From Schistocerca nitens (Eukaryota > Arthropoda > Insecta > Orthoptera > Acrididae), in the NCBI RefSeq assembly GCF_023898315.1, contig NC_064615.1:1188001413-1188065412 (forward strand): a stretch of DNA of 64,000 nucleotides, read 5' to 3'. The notes under the pieces are model-generated. The model did no database searches and was not told where the DNA came from. It was given only the letters and a program-made list of their open reading frames with translations. This document shows, one piece after another, positions 13,181 through 23,307 of the stretch (position 1 is its first letter; every line of letters starts with the position of its first letter). A program made the position numbers and the translations under genes.

Positions 13181-13539
13181 TATTTCTAATCACTTATTTT
13201 TGGAGTCAGTAATCGTCGATGTTTTCGAATGTTTGGAAGATGATTTCCCTTTTGTTCCGAGTTGTCTGGGACATGGAGACTTTAGCACGCGACTTTTCTC
13301 AATAACAAATTGCTTTGCTCGTTAATAAACTCAACTGTAATTGCTCGTTTCTACATTCTGTAATTACATTTCGATTTTTTCGCAAAACATATAGTACATC
13401 ATCGCGTTTCACCGTCGAGGTACCACACACGCACATTTCAGAATACCCGCAACTCTGGCGCTGAGGTGACATGCGGGACTGTATAGGGGAATAAAACGCT
13501 AGGAGGAAGTCGCTCTCGTAAATGTGACTCGACTGAGAG

Positions 13540-14570
13540 GGTTTGTTCACGAAGCTACGGCGCAACTGGGGCCGGGCGCGGCAGGCGCCACACTCACGTT
13601 GCAGGAGGTTCTTCCAGCTGTTGCCGAGCAGCCGCAGGCACCTGCCGAGGCGGCCGGGCCGCGGCGGCGGCGGCGGCGCGCGCAGGTTGCCGTCCGACGC
13701 GCTGCGGCTCAGCAGCGACAGCGGGATGGCCGCGTCGTCGTCGTCGTCGTCGTCGTCGTGGCCGCCGCCGTCGGCGCGCTGCAGCGGCCGGCTGAGCGAG
13801 CCGTAGCCGTAGCCGTAGCCGTAGCCGCGGCCGCGCCGGTCTCGCTCGCGCTCCTGCTCCTTGAAGCTGAGGTACGCGCTGGCCTGCCGGCGCCGCCGCG
13901 ACGACGACGACGACGACGTGGACGGCGCCTGCGGGAGGCCCGGCCCCAGGCACGCGCCCGACATGGCTGCGCGTCGCGCCCGTCACTCGCTGCTAGTAGC
14001 TCGCTGCGCCCGACACCTCTCTGGCATTTGTCAGTACACGACGTCCACGGCGAGAGTCACGACCTTCGGCGACCGTTCTACGACACCGTGTTCGCACTCT
14101 TCACAGACGCATCACAAAGCAGTGGTCGGCGCGCAGCTTCGAGTGGCTGGCAGCGACTGCCCGCCGGGCGTACGTCGGCCACAGCCGAGAGGCGCGCGTC
14201 TCCTAGGCGGCGCGTGTGTCGCTTACGCAGCGTCACCCACCACCCGTCGTTCGGTGGCCAACGTTGGAGCTGCCGGGGAAGAGCGCTACACGCGAACGCC
14301 GCGGCAACGGCCTAGATGCGAGTCCACGGCAGACGGCTCCACCCTGGCGCGGGGTCAGCTGCGGAGGTACGGACCGAGCGCGCACGCGACGCAGACACCA
14401 CTGGCCGGAAGGACTCGACCCGACAAATTACAGCCCAGGCGGCAGCAGCAGTGGTGGGGGGCGCCGCCCGCGGGTGGGGGCAGCGGCAGCGGCAGCGGCT
14501 GCGGCGGCGGCGGCGGCGGCGCAGCCGCTCTGCTCTCCACTCGCCGCAGATGCAGCCTGTCTGGCCAGCT
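13540..14570. promoter_or_regulatory. CpG-island-like block
   Basis: About 1 kb of very CpG-dense sequence with (gtc)n at 13736-13759, (gtagcc)n at about 13802-13827 and (ggc)n at about 14490-14525. It surrounds the putative exon at 13598-13964 on the minus strand and extends some 600 bases upstream of its ATG, as a promoter and 5' UTR would. The long open frames here in several phases are expected from base composition alone. Confidence 0.5.
13598..13964 (-). CDS. Probable first coding exon of a host gene, low-complexity N-terminus
   Basis: On the minus strand an ATG in good context (gcgcagccATGt) at 13964 opens a 122-codon frame. It ends at a textbook splice donor, caac|gtgagt, at 13598/13597; the frame then runs on into non-conserved intronic sequence. 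The peptide is compositionally biased: poly-Ser, an Arg/Glu-rich stretch (SFKEQERERDRR), four GY repeats, an eight-Asp run encoded by (gac)n, an SRSASDGNLR motif resembling a kinase or 14-3-3 site, poly-Pro, then LGRCLRLLGNSWKNLLQ. It sits in a CpG-rich block, as promoters of conserved genes often do. I do not recognise the gene, and downstream exons are not identifiable in this window. Chance GC-rich ORF is the alternative, but the ATG context plus donor favour a real exon. Confidence 0.5.
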
Positions 14571-15129
14571 GTGCCCGTGTCTGTGTCTGCAGACGGCGCT
14601 ATTCAGGGCAACACACGTCACGACCACCCGTACTCGATACACAAAAGCAAAACACTGTAACCACATTCTCGTAACACAAAATCAGTGTTAACACTGCACG
14701 ATTTTGACTTGCTCGAGGAAATGTACGCATCTATATACATCGAACAATGGAAATCTTCATAATAAAATCCACTTTCCTGTCTCACCAAAAGCACCTTCGT
14801 TTCGCAAATGTGCATTTCCGAAGACACTTTCCTCATAAGAAAGTCGCTTGTTGTGGGACGACCTTCACTGCCATGTCAACGCGGCAAATGCGCGAAAATT
14901 GGAGAAGTGAAAACAATACTGACAACAAAGAAGACGGATTTTACTACTGAGATCTCTATTGATTTTAGTCTCTCCGTTTCGCCAGGAGTAGCCGTTATGA
15001 CAACCCCGTGATCAAACAATATTTAAGAGGCACTAGACATCGCCTTTCTGCTTTATTCTTTCTGTCTCGATTTCTTTCCATGTGCCAAATAGCATCCGAA
15101 ATAATTTTTCTCGATCGACAGACTACACT
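14571..15129. other. No gene recognised
   Basis: Ordinary sequence between the CpG-rich block and the CR1-like LINE. No feature was seen. Confidence 0.4.
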
Positions 15130-15528
15130 CCCTCACTCTCTCCAGTGTCGGTTGGTCACAGTCAGTGTGCTCCCTGCCGCCGTTGGATAAGCAGCTGCAG
15201 CAGCACGTCGTATGCACCTAGCTCACTCATTTGTTACATAGTTTAATTCTTAATTTCTTTGCGTGTTTTTGGTACTTGTATTGTTTAATTCATAAATTTC
15301 GGGCATATTATAGTATTTGAGAGTTGTAGCATCGCGTTTTAGTACCTGAATAGTGTAAAATCGCGTAGTCTCCTTCCGCCGCCGAGCAGTGTGTCAGCAG
15401 TGCGCAAGTAGCAGCATTACTGCATTTACTAGGCAATCTTGTATTTTAATAACCGTTTAAAGTTTGTGTCGATTTGTTTGCGCTCTCTGTAGATTAGTTC
15501 AGACGTTCTTTGCACAACAGTTTTTAGC

Positions 15529-15831
15529 ATGGATAGGGACTGCAACTGCTGTGTTCGGATGCAGGCTGAGTTGGCATCCCTTCGCTCCCAGCTTCAGGCA
15601 GTGTCGGCTTCGGTCACGCAGCTTGAGGCTGTTGCCAATGGGCATCACTGTGGGGGTCCGGATGGGGGTTTGTCGGGGACGGCCAGCTCGTCCCACACAT
15701 CCCCCGATCGGACTACGACTGCCCACATTGAGGCTGATCCCTCACCTGTGGTTCAGTGGGAGGTCGTCTCAAGGTGTGACAGGGGGCGAAATTCCGGAGG
15801 GCTGAACGGAAGGCCTCTCCAGTTTGTCTGA
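15529..15831 (+). pseudogene. LINE ORF1 N-terminal segment
   Basis: A 100-residue frame starting MDRDCNCCVRMQAELASLRS, with a short Cys motif followed by a heptad-like leucine pattern (LASLRSQLQAVSASVTQLEAV) that suggests a small coiled coil. It then becomes low-complexity Ser/Thr/Gly. It shares phase with the esterase-endonuclease-RT frame that starts at 15865, but a TGA closes it at 15829. The neighbouring phases carry better-looking continuation (for example GLSSLSDEPVSGSV near 15808-15849), so two compensating frameshifts probably separate what was once one protein. Confidence 0.6.
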
Positions 15832-15864
15832 CGAACCGGTTTCAGGTTCTGTCTTCGGCCGGAC

Positions 15865-18177
15865 ATGGCTGCTTGTCCTGTTCCAGAGGTTGCCCCTCAG
15901 TCTGCAAGATCCGGGCGGTCGCAGAGGGTGGGCTTACTGGTAGTTGGGAGCTCCAACGTCAGGCGCGTAATGGGGCCCCTTAGGGAAATGGCAGCAAGAG
16001 AGGGGAAGAAAACCAATGTGCACTCCGTGTGCATACCGGGGGGAGTCATTCCAGATGTGGAAAGGGTCCTTCCGGATGCCATGAAGGGTAGAGGGTGCAC
16101 CCACCTGCAGGTGGTCGCTCATGTCGGCACCAATGATGTGTGTCGCTATGGATCGGAGGAAATCCTCTCTGGCTTCCGGCAGCTATCTGATTTGGTGAAG
16201 ACTGCCAGTCTCGCTAGCGGGATGAAAGCAGAGCTCACCATCTGCAGCATCGTCGACAGGACTGACTGCGGACCTTTGGTACAGAGCCGAGTGGAGGGTC
16301 TGAATCAGAGGCTGAGACGGTTCTGCGACCGTGTCGGCTGCAGATTCCTCCACTTGCGCCATAGGGTGGTGGGGTTTCGGGTTCCGCTGGATAGGTCAGG
16401 AGTCCACTACACGCAACAAGCGGCTACACGGGTAGCAGGGGTTGTGTGGCGTCGGCTGGGCGGTGGTTTTTTTAGGTTAGATGGCCTTGGGCAAGTACAG
16501 AAAGGGCAACAGCCTCAACGGGTGCGGGGCAAAGTCAGGACATGCGGGGACCAAGCAGCAATCGGTATTGTAATTGTAAACTGTCGAAGCTGCGTTGGTA
16601 AATTACCGGAACTTCAAGCGCTGGTAGAAAGCACCGAAGCTGAAATCGTTATAGGTACAGAAAGCTGGCTGAAGCCAGAGATAAATTCTGCCGAAATTTT
16701 TACAAAGGTACAGACGGTGTTTAGAAAGGATAGATTGCATGCAACCGGTGGTGGAGTGTTCGTTGCTGTTAGTAGTAGTTTATCCTGTAGTGAAGTAGAA
16801 GTGGATAGTTCCTGTGAATTATTATGGGTGGAGGTTACACTCAACAACCGAGCTAGGTTAATAATTGGCTCCTTTTACCGACCTCCCGACTCACCAGCAT
16901 TAGTGGCAGAACAACTGAGAGAAAATTTGGAATACATTTCACATAAATTTTCTCAGCATGTTATAGTCTTAGGTGGAGATTTCAATTTACCAGATATAGA
17001 CTGGGACACTCAGATGTTTAGGACGGGTGGTAGGGACAGAGCATCGAGTGACATTATACTGAGTGCACTATCCCAAAATTACCTCGAGCAATTAAACAGA
17101 GAACCGACTCGTGGAGATAACATGTTGGACCTACTGATAACAAACAGACCCGAACTTTTCGACTCTGTACTTGCAGAACAGGGAATCAGTGATCATAAGG
17201 CCGTTGCAGCATCCCTGAATATGCAAGTAAAAAGGAATATAAAAAAAGGGAGGAAGGTTTATCTGTTTAGCAAGAGTAATAGAAGGCAGATTTCAGACTA
17301 CCTAACAGATCAAAACGAAAATTTCTGTTCCGACACTGACAATGTTGAGTGTGTATGGAAAAAGTTCAAGGCAATCGTAAAATGCGTTTTAGACAGGTAC
17401 GTGCCGAGTAAAACTGTGACGGACGGGAAAAACCCACCGTGGTACAACAACAAAGTTAGGAAACTACTGCGAAAGCAAAGAGAGCTTCACTCCAAGTTTA
17501 AACGCAGCCAAAACCTCTCAGACAAACAGAAGCTAAACGATGTCAAAGTTAGCGTAAGGAGGGCTATGCGTGAAGCGTTCAGTGAATTCGAAAGTAAAAT
17601 TCTATGTACCGACTTGACAGAAAATCCTAGGAAGTTCTGGTCTTACGTTAAATCAGTAAGTGGCTCGAAACAGCATATCCAGACACTCCGGGATGATGAT
17701 GGCATTGAAACAGAGGATGACACGCGTAAAGCTGAAATACTAAACACCTTTTTCCAAAGCTGTTTCACAGAGGAAGACCGCACTGCAGTTCCTTCTCTAA
17801 ATCCTCGCACAAACGAAAAAATGGCTGACATCGAAATAAGTGTCCAAGGAATAGAAAAGCAACTGGAATCACTCAACAGAGAAAAGTCCACTGGACCTGA
17901 CGGGATACCAATTCGATTCTACACAGAGTACGCGAAAGAACTTGCCCCCCTTCTAACAGACGTGTACAGCAAGTCTCTAGAGGAACGGAAGGTTCCAAAT
18001 GATTGGAAAAGAGCACAGGTAGTCCCAGTCTTCAAGAAGGGTCGTCGAGCAGATGCGCAAAACTATAGACCTATATCTCTGACGTCGATCTGTTGTAGAA
18101 TTTTAGAACATGGTTTTTGCTCGAGTATCATGTCGTTTTTGGAAACCCAGAATCTACTCTGTAGGATTCAACATTGA
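15865..18177 (+). pseudogene. LINE polyprotein: SGNH esterase, endonuclease and RT N-terminal half
   Basis: A 770-residue open frame. Residues 20-195 form an SGNH/GDSL hydrolase with GSSNVR (28-33, catalytic Ser block), GTND (88-91) and D-x-x-x-x-H (176-181, DRSGVH), the esterase that CR1-type elements carry. Residues about 233-450 are an exonuclease-endonuclease-phosphatase fold with ESWLKPEI, SFYRPPDSP, GGDFNLPDIDWD and SDHKAV, which nicks the target. The RT begins near residue 660 with KSTGPDGIPI, VVPVFKKG and NYRPISLTS. The frame stops at TGA (18175-18177), where related copies would have Gly, and the protein continues in the same phase beyond. In most CR1 elements esterase and EN-RT are separate ORFs; here they are in one frame. 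Confidence 0.85.
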
Positions 18178-19116
18178 TTCCGGAAACAGCAATCGTGTGA
18201 GACCCAATTCGCTTTATTTGTTCATGAGACCCAGAAAATATTAGATACAGGCTCCCAGGTAGATGCTATTTTCCTTGACTTCCGGAAGGCGTTCGATACA
18301 GTTCCGCACTGTCGCCTGATAAACAAAGCAAGAGCCAACGGAATATCAGACCAGCTGTGTGGCTGGATTGAAGAGTTTTTAGCAAACAGAACACAGCATG
18401 TTGTTATCAATGGAGACGTTAAAGTAACCTCTGGCGTGCCACAGGGGAGTGTTATGGGACCATTGCTTTTCACAATATATATAAATGACATAGTAGATAG
18501 TGTCGGAAGTTCCATGCGGCTTTTCGCGGATGATGCTCTAGTATACAGAGAAGTTGCAGCATTAGAAAATTATAGCGAAATGCAGGAAGATCTGCAGCGG
18601 ATAGGCACTTGGTGCAGGGAGTGGCAACTGACCCTTAACATAGACAAATGTAATGTATTGCGAATACATAGAAAGAAGGATCCTTTATTGTATGATTATA
18701 TGATAGCGGAACAAACACTGGTAGCAGTTACTTCTGTAAAATATCTGGGAGTATGCGTGCGGAACGATTTGAAGTGGAATGATCATATAAAATTAATTGT
18801 TCGTAAGGCGGGTACCAGGTTGAGATTCATTGGGAGAGTGCTTAGAAAATGTAGTCCATCAACAAAGGAGGTGGCTTACAAAACACTCGTTCGACCTATA
18901 CTTGAGTATTGCTCATCAGTGTGGGATCCGTACCAGATCGGGTTGACGGAGGAGATAGAGAAGATCCAAAGAAGGGCGGCGCGTTTCGTCACAGGGTTAT
19001 TTGGTAACCGTGATAGCGTTACGGAGATGTTTAGCAAACTCAAGTGGCAGACTCTGCAAGAGAGGCGCTCTGCATCGCTTGCTCGCCAGGTTTCGAGAGG
19101 GTGCGTTTCTGGATGA
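18178..19116 (+). pseudogene. LINE reverse transcriptase, C-terminal half
   Basis: It continues in phase with the frame ending at 18177: FRKQQSCETQ, FLDFRKAFDTVPH (RT motif A), GVPQGSVMGPLLF (motif B), LFADDALVY (catalytic F-A-D-D, intact) and VKYLGV. It then has the C-terminal block KEVAYKTLVRPILEYCSSVWDPY and EKIQRRAARFVTGLF. The frame is lost near 19095; another phase carries the expected continuation REGAFLDEVSNI and later FRQSFFPRTIRDWN up to about 19250. Together with the upstream frame this leaves one nonsense and one late frameshift in the replicase. Confidence 0.87.
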
Positions 19117-19526
19117 GGTATCGAATATATTGCTTCCCCCTACTTATACCTCCTGAGGAGATCACGAATGTAAAATTAGAGAGATTAGAGCGCGCACGGA
19201 GGCTTTCAGACAGTCGTTCTTCCCGCGAACCATACGCGACTGGAACAGGAAAGGGAGGTAATGACAGTGGCACGTAAAGTGCCCTCCGCCACACACCGTT
19301 GGGTGGGTCGCGGAGTATAAATATAGATGTAGATGAATAATTTTTGTGGACCAAGCTCCTTCACCTCACAGCGCAGGTTTTATATTTGTCCAGGTATTTT
19401 ATAATATAGACAACTTCCATTTTTGGACATGTGGGCTATCTTGTGGCAGAACATCTCTAGGGAAAATTCCAAATCGTCACGCAACATTTGCAAAACGTCA
19501 GGAAAATAGTAAAATAAAAATGTTGA

Positions 19527-19690
19527 AATGTGTGTGAATTCCTAAGGGACCAAACTGCTGAGGTCATCGGTCCCTAGACTTACACACTACTTTAAACTAA
19601 AGTATGCTAAGAACAGTGGACACTGCCACGCCCGAAGGAGGACTAGAACCTCCGGCAGTCCGTGGCATTGCGCCTCAAACCGCGTGGCAA
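19527..19690 (-). mobile_element. tRNA-derived SINE (tail-type gggactgatgacc)
   Basis: Minus-strand copy. It reads from a tRNA-like head with a B-box-like ggttctagtcctcc through a body with gtgtgtaagtctagggacc to gatgacctcagcagtttggtcccttagg at the left edge. Heads of this type carry internal RNA polymerase III A and B boxes. No clear target duplication was found. Confidence 0.85.
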
Positions 19691-20735
19691 TAAATTAAAG
19701 ATTAAGAAGATACAAATGAATAAAATCGATTATATACAGTCGTTCTTCACGGAAAGTGAAAACGATTCTGGATACATTGCGAAGCGTGGAAGGAACAACA
19801 CTGTGTGCCTCGTGCAGCGTCGGCTTCCCCTCACGAGCAGAACTTTGCAGACGCCACACTCTATGGGGGCAACACGGAGTTGAATTACGCAACAGGTGAT
19901 TCATTTGTTGCAACGTAAGTGCTAGTAATATAAGCTGTTTAACAGCACCGGCACAGGGAGGATCTCTGGAAAACACGTCGTTTCCGTTGCGACTTGCTAC
20001 AATAAAATGACGGCTAACTAATCTACGTACCGGCACTCGTGTGACTACAGCCTTCAGACGTTTCTGTCCGTTATATACCACGTCTGCCTGGCGACATTTA
20101 GTTTTCCCCGACTTATGTTTTCTAATTGATATGTTCTTATTAATTTAATGCAAGTATTATCTGCTATACTCCATGTTATTTATTATGAGTAATGTATTTT
20201 CTGCAATTCCCGATGCATAAACGACCGACTGGATTTTCTGCGCAGTGGCCAGAAATCTTTAACGTGACTGTCAGTAGGTCAGAAAGAAACCAAAACTCAC
20301 ACACTACAAGTTTTTGCTATTACGAAAGTTTCTGTAAAAACTGTATACTTATCTGTCGGTTTTTTTCTACGTTCTCATATGTCGTCGGTAAATTCTTTTT
20401 CTGTGGTGGTTAGTATCTTGGGAAAAAATCTGCTCTTCCATTCGAATGAAATTACGAAACGGATGTCAATGTGGAAACCTGTGTGATGAGGTCAGCGAGT
20501 GACTCGGCTGTGAGAATGTGGCTGAATCACCTGGAACTATTGATGTGCGGTTTTCGCAGAAAGGATTGTTAGTCAGGCGCTCGCACTCTTAGCCATTCAA
20601 CAGACAATATTAAGGAAGTGTATCTTCTGTGGAAACATACACATTTTTGAATCGAACAATACCTATGGATATTAACAAACTAAAAGTAGGGTAAATCAGA
20701 ACGTCAGTTGGTGTTCTTTGTTTCTGCATTCAATC
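19691..20735. other. No gene recognised
   Basis: No domain-bearing frame, RNA gene or clear repeat boundary was seen. Confidence 0.4.
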
Positions 20736-20749
20736 TGCATAGTTGCTAG

Positions 20750-20941
20750 CCGGCCGAAGTGGCCGTGCGGTTAAAGGCGCTGCAGTCTGGAACCGCAAGA
20801 CCGCTACGGTCGCAGGTTCGAATCCTGCCTCGGGCATGGATGTTTGTGATGTCCTTAGGTTAGTTAGGTTTAACTAGTTCTAAGTTCTAGGGGACTAATG
20901 ACCTCAGCAGTTGAGTCCCATAGTGCTCAGAGCCATTTTTT
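20750..20941 (+). mobile_element. tRNA-derived SINE, complete, with 14-bp target duplication
   Basis: The head begins gccggccgaagtggccgtgc (A-box region), followed by the B box ggttcgaatcc and then the conserved body: tccttaggttagttaggttt, agttctaggggactaatgacc, cagcagttgagtcccatagt and gctcagagccatttttt. The 14-base direct repeat tgcatagttgctag flanks it at 20736-20749 and 20942-20955, which fixes both ends and proves retroposition. This is the best-preserved SINE in the window. Confidence 0.95.
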
Positions 20942-21059
20942 TGCATAGTTGCTAGGTACGATGTTATTATGTTCCTTAGAGTGTGCTTCTGTCTTACTCG
21001 AGTGCAACGCGACTTGCTAGCGCACGGGGAAATGGTATGAGCTAGGACATGCTCCAGCG

Positions 21060-21570
21060 ACTGTTCCATTCCTGTCGCATCTCCCTCCATCGAGAGCTGC
21101 CGGGAAGTGATTACGAGAATCGTGTTAACTTGTGTACACGGACATTAACAGCGGATACCCCAGATGCATCATGTGTCTTGTTTAGGGATGAAGCCACATT
21201 TGCCAATCACTACTAGGGAAACGGCCGGAACAGGCACTATTGGTCTGTTTGACAATCTCGGTTGGCTTCATGAGGTGTAATGCAGGCGTCCATGGCGTGT
21301 AAACGTGTGGTGTGGGATAGTGGACAGTCTCCTAACAGATCATCTTGCAATATTGCCAGAAGATGTTTCTCTACGGACTGGGAAGAATGTGTGGCACCAA
21401 CATGACGACAGTGCTGTCCACAGCGCAAGTACTACAGCACGTCTTCACGAGTTGTTCCCAAACCGTCGGATGGGATGCAGTGGACCTGTACCTCGGTCGG
21501 CCCGTTCCCTGGATTTGACACACGTGGAAGAAAGCTGAAAGACACTGCGTACGATGACATACCGACTGCA
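21060..21570 (+). pseudogene. Mariner-like transposase fragment
   Basis: Frames read in sequence give SDYENRVNLC, then CVLFRDEATF (first catalytic region, FTDE in active relatives), WHQHDDSAVHSA (second, FQHDGAPAH in relatives), LFPNRRMGCSGPVPRSARSLDLT (third, W-G-R-G-GP...SPDLTP). Stops and frameshifts break it. It belongs to the same broad group as the remnants at 184-1135 and 58516-59861 but is not obviously the same family. Confidence 0.65.
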
Positions 21571-22124
21571 GCCGGTCATATGCAACGACATGCCCGCAGA
21601 AATACTGGCACGCGTGCGGCATTCGTTCCGTACGAGAGTGGAAGCGTGTACTGGCGCTGCCGGTGGTCAGCGTGCGACGGCCAGTCGCCTAGTGTAGTGT
21701 GTGGTGTGTGCCGTGTGTAGGTATTGTAGAAGTGTCGGTGTGCGCGACGTTAATTACTTACACTAGAATCTTGCAACAAACAGCACCGACATCCTAGTTT
21801 TCCCTACTTTCAGTCTGTTAATGTCAATGGGTATTGTTCCATTAAGAAGAGTATGTCTACACTTTCTGAGTTTCATTACAATCTGTTTGTTGTCTAATAG
21901 TAAGAGCCCCTGAATATCAATCCATTCTGTGAAAACCGCAGATCAACAGCACTTTCCATTTCCGCAATATTTGCGGTGGAAGTATTTGGTGATTCATCCT
22001 GCATGTGCGGAAATTGACGTTGAGACAATATACCTTAACTGTACTCAATTGCAAACTGAAGATGTGATGGAGATTGAACTGAGCTGGCGAGGAAACCGTC
22101 TACTGGTAGTTATCTCAGATAGTT
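21571..22124. other. No gene recognised
   Basis: Nothing beyond short open frames without domains. Confidence 0.35.
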
Positions 22125-22390
22125 GTACACCATATCTAGATCTACATCTACACGGATACTCTGCAAATCACATTTAAGTGCCTGGCAGAGGGTTCATCGA
22201 ATCACCTCGACAATTCTGTATTATTCCAATCTCGTACAGCGCGCGGGAAGAATGAATGTAGTGTTCCTCACGAGCAATTAACAGCTGGAGCCGTCGACGA
22301 GTCCAGAATCTTCCTCTCAATTTTCTCCGTCCTCCTTCGACGAACGCTAACAGAATCGAAGCAACTATATCTCGCGCGTCCATTTTGGTA
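22125..22390 (-). mobile_element. CR1/jockey-type LINE 3' end
   Basis: On the minus strand the last codons of a LINE protein (SSRALYEIGIIQNCRGDS, then NPLPGT and stop at 22174) are followed by a short 3' UTR. This contains cacttaaatgtgatttgcag, agtatccgtgtagatgtaga and the tagat-rich terminus. The C-terminal FFPRA-Y-IG motif is usual for this LINE group. It is a 5'-truncated copy of a family related to, but different from, the element at 15130-19340. Confidence 0.75.
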
Positions 22391-23060
22391 TAGAAATTGT
22401 GTGATCAGTGCGCCAGATGCGGCCGAGTGACTGCCCTAGGAGCCGGAGCGCCGCCAGGTTCTGCGCACGGGGGTGCCTGGTTTGCAGTCGGGACTGGCAA
22501 GTGCTCGCTCGCCACGGTCAGGGAGTGTGGACGTGGGCAGCGCGCCGCCCACCGCAGCCGCACTGCACGCGAGTTTAAAGAGCGCGCCGGCGAACTGGCA
22601 ACCGCTGGCCACAGACGCCGCCGCCTCACGCCAGCGGTCACAACGCTGTCGAGGCGGGCAGCTGGGGAGGGGACGCGCCTGCCCGTCCACAGGACGTCCG
22701 CGCCAGCCAACACAACACAACGGCGCGCAAGAATTATTAGGAGGAGGGAAGGGCGTGGCCCGGGACGCAGGCGTCGGCGCCGGCACCGGCACCGGCGCTT
22801 TAATACGCTTTGTGGCCCCAGATTTATGGCGAGACGGCTGCCGGCACGGTGGCGGCACTGCACTCGACGAGCAGCGGTGTCAGGCCGTTTACGGGGCTCG
22901 TCCTCCGTAGTGGCAGCGGCGCCGCAACAGTTGCTCGAGGTGGAAGCCGGGCTGAGGAGGGTGGCCGGCGGCACGCGGGCCTGCGCCTCCTACGTTTAGA
23001 AGAACGGCCGCCCGGTAAAGGCGTGAGGTGGCCGAGGCGGCGACTAACGCGCGCAGCCCC
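22391..23060. other. GC-rich, CpG-dense block
   Basis: Very CpG-rich, with overlapping long frames in several phases on both strands. None shows a recognisable domain, so they are treated as composition artefacts. It could be a promoter island of an unseen gene or methylation-poor GC-rich repeat sequence. Confidence 0.4.
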
Positions 23061-23307
23061 TTATTACACTATTACGTTCCTAGTCGTCCGGAGGTTCACA
23101 CGTGACCAGCCGGAAGTGCTTCGTGAAAACTGGCAACGTCTCGCAGACGAGTTCATGCTGGCTGAAACACAAATTGCAAACGCTCCTCCTCGGCCCCGGC
23201 CTCGCCCTCGACCTTCAGACAGCCTTCAGAAAATGCGCGTATACTGTAGCCGCCACGCAGTCGCCCGGCGCGGAGGCGGAGGACAGCGGGCTGTCCGGCA
23301 GGAATGC

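Larger units (their letters stand above)
15130..19340 (+). mobile_element. CR1-like LINE, nearly full length
   Basis: A non-LTR retrotransposon with a roughly 400-bp 5' leader, an ORF1-like segment, an SGNH esterase domain, an endonuclease, a reverse transcriptase and a 3' UTR ending in tataaatatagatgtagatgaa. Short tagatg-type 3' repeats are usual for this LINE group. Damage is light: one nonsense codon at 18175 in the RT, a frameshift near 19095 close to the C-terminus, and apparent frameshifts between 15790 and 15865. The 5' edge is placed by eye where LINE-like leader sequence begins. No target duplication was confirmed. Related decayed fragments occur at 22125-22390, 29560-30250, 31310-31480 and 53200-53345. 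Confidence 0.85.

Noticed and set aside
13524..14691. Long plus-strand frames (about 263 and 276 codons) of Arg/Ala/Pro-rich sequence
   Set aside because: They overlap each other and the minus-strand exon in a CpG-dense block; stop-poor frames are expected from base composition, and no domain or splice signal supports them.
20750..20830. A tRNA gene
   Set aside because: The A and B boxes belong to a SINE head followed by the SINE body and flanked by a 14-bp duplication; the same applies to the tRNA-like heads of the other SINEs.
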